From NCBI GenBank assembly GCA_020634495.1, contig JACKBR010000024.1, forward strand, positions 12,921 through 76,920: a DNA stretch of 64,000 nucleotides, written 5' to 3'. The notes beneath the pieces were generated by a model. That model had not been told where the DNA came from and did not search any database. It worked only from the letters and a program-made list of their open reading frames with translations. The translations under genes and the position numbers were made by a program. Shown in pieces: positions 63,271-64,000 of the stretch; the first letter of the stretch is position 1; each line of letters starts with the position of its first letter. The DNA is from Ardenticatenaceae bacterium. Its GTDB lineage: Bacteria > Chloroflexota > Anaerolineae > Promineifilales > Promineifilaceae.

Positions 63271-64000
63271 CTACCGCAGTGGCAAATCAAATGGGTCAGG
63301 GGCGGTTGCCGTCTGGCTGGCCGCAGATTGTTCTGCTGCTGAGGCCAAAAAGGCAACGGCCGTAAACGGCGCACTCACATTGTTGTACGCTGTGCCCAAA
63401 ATCTCGTGCGTTTCCAACACGCCACCAAAAGTCGTATTTAGGTGGGCCGAATCAACCTGGGCGTAAACCGGCGTCCCCACAGGCAGCGTGCCGCCATAAT
63501 CACTGTCGTTTGGCGAGAAATATAAATTGGGGGCATTGGCCGCCGTGCTGTAGCGCAGCGTCAATGACTCGCCTGCTGCAATAGAAATGTTCACACCCCA
63601 GGCAATACCCTCCGCCGACAAATCGTCCCAAAGTTCATTCTCATGTGTCGGTACCGGGCTGGGATTGATGTAAAAATCAACCCAAAAACCACTTGTCGTA
63701 GGCTGTGTTCCCTGGTTTTCAACAGTGACTTCGATGAGATTGCTGCTGGCGTTGATTTGGGTAACCACTAAATCTGGGGCGCTCACAAAGTTGTTCAACA
63801 TTGTGGGTACAAAAATCTCGAAGGAACCCAGCTGCATCGTCACAGTGGCCGTGTCGCTGCCTCCATTGCCATCGCTGATGGTGTAGGTGAAGCTGTCGCT
63901 GCCTGTTTCATCGGCATTGGGGGTGTAGGTCACGGTTGTGCCATTGTGGCTAACGCTGCCCTTACTGCCCTGCGTAACGGCCGTAATCGTCAATGTATCA
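63271..64000 (-). CDS. Secreted repeat/CARDB-domain protein, C-terminal part (5' end outside window)
   Basis: The frame is open to the right edge. It begins within a cadherin/VCBS-type repeat (TITAVTQGSKGSVSHNGTTV, YTPNADETGSDSFTYTISDG), passes FEIFVPTMLNNFVSAPDLVV, and then has a CARDB domain (VTQINASSNLIEVTVENQGT, GESLTLRYSTAANAPNLYFS). The C-terminus has no sorting motif. A large extracellular surface or adhesion protein is likely. Three octamers fall in the visible part. Confidence 0.8.
   Translation of the reverse strand, partial: DTLTITAVTQGSKGSVSHNGTTVTYTPNADETGSDSFTYTISDGNGGSDTATVTMQLGSFEIFVPTMLNNFVSAPDLVVTQINASSNLIEVTVENQGTQPTTSGFWVDFYINPSPVPTHENELWDDLSAEGIAWGVNISIAAGESLTLRYSTAANAPNLYFSPNDSDYGGTLPVGTPVYAQVDSAHLNTTFGGVLETHEILGTAYNNVSAPFTAVAFLASAAEQSAASQTATAPDPFDLPLR

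Overview
The window looks like a chromosomal segment of a Chloroflexota bacterium, most likely a filamentous Anaerolineae/Ardenticatenia-type lineage. This is an inference from gene content: VTRVVTE-type lipoprotein linkers, CHAT/MoxR/vWA/STAND conflict proteins, bacterial FbpABC iron uptake, tmRNA and a SAM-I riboswitch. No rRNA or other decisive marker is present. The most obvious sequence signature is the 8-bp palindrome ACGGCCGT. I count about 118 exact copies, where roughly one is expected by chance. It sits inside and between genes from about 5.6 kb to the right end.

Layout. 1-1.05 kb: 3' end of lon (frameshifted) and a strong terminator. 1.2-5.4 kb: AT-rich accessory island without the octamer, holding a decayed AIPR abortive-infection gene, two small HTH regulators, a UPF0158 gene, small unknowns and a TumE-like (DUF6516) pair. 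5.7-8.8 kb: a cupin, an NnrS-like membrane protein, a YwiC-like protein and a convergent FitA/PIN toxin-antitoxin pair; all but the cupin carry indels. 9.2-9.6 kb: tmRNA (minus strand). 9.8-12.6 kb: a frameshifted FAD oxidoreductase, a sucrase/ferredoxin-like protein and ferritin. 12.7-16.9 kb: FbpA-FbpB-FbpC ferric-iron ABC transporter. 17.3-20.3 kb: SAM-I riboswitch, then a cystathionine gamma-synthase-type enzyme and aspartokinase. 20.5-23.9 kb: hybrid PAS/GAF histidine kinase. 24.3-30.5 kb: SET-domain protein, tgt, uppP, a PstS-like lipoprotein, an ABM-like small protein, ornithine aminotransferase and a small unknown.

30.7-43.6 kb holds the most interesting locus, a co-directional six-gene cluster: unknown protein; active CHAT protease with a C-terminal effector-associated-like domain (EAD); catalytically dead CHAT fused to a P-loop-less STAND-like domain; MoxR AAA+ ATPase; vWA protein; and a 2058-residue fusion. 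The fusion contains two STAND-like modules, a DnaB-type replicative-helicase N-terminal domain inserted between Walker A and Walker B of the first, an NBR1-type Ig domain, a dead CHAT, a Roc-COR module with a degenerate P-loop, and a C-terminal EAD. It fits the published class of MoxR-vWA-coupled (VMAP-type) conflict systems; the helicase-domain insertion looks like a possible integrated decoy. An antitoxin-like/retropepsin-like pair follows directly.

44.4-64 kb: EamA transporter, nucleoside phosphorylase, an HTH-NB-ARC protein with a short C-terminus, peptide-type ABC lipoprotein, proS with an attenuator-like leader, 5'-nucleotidase lipoprotein, a structured ncRNA candidate, a vWA lipoprotein and its overlapping partner, methylmalonyl-CoA epimerase, an M50-type peptidase, mdh, a phosphoesterase, a TrmH-type methyltransferase, CtaG and the 3' end of a secreted repeat/CARDB protein. 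Several families of short intergenic repeats occupy many gaps. Frameshifted genes are concentrated in the first 10 kb and the rest of the window reads cleanly, so local assembly error is as likely there as true gene decay.
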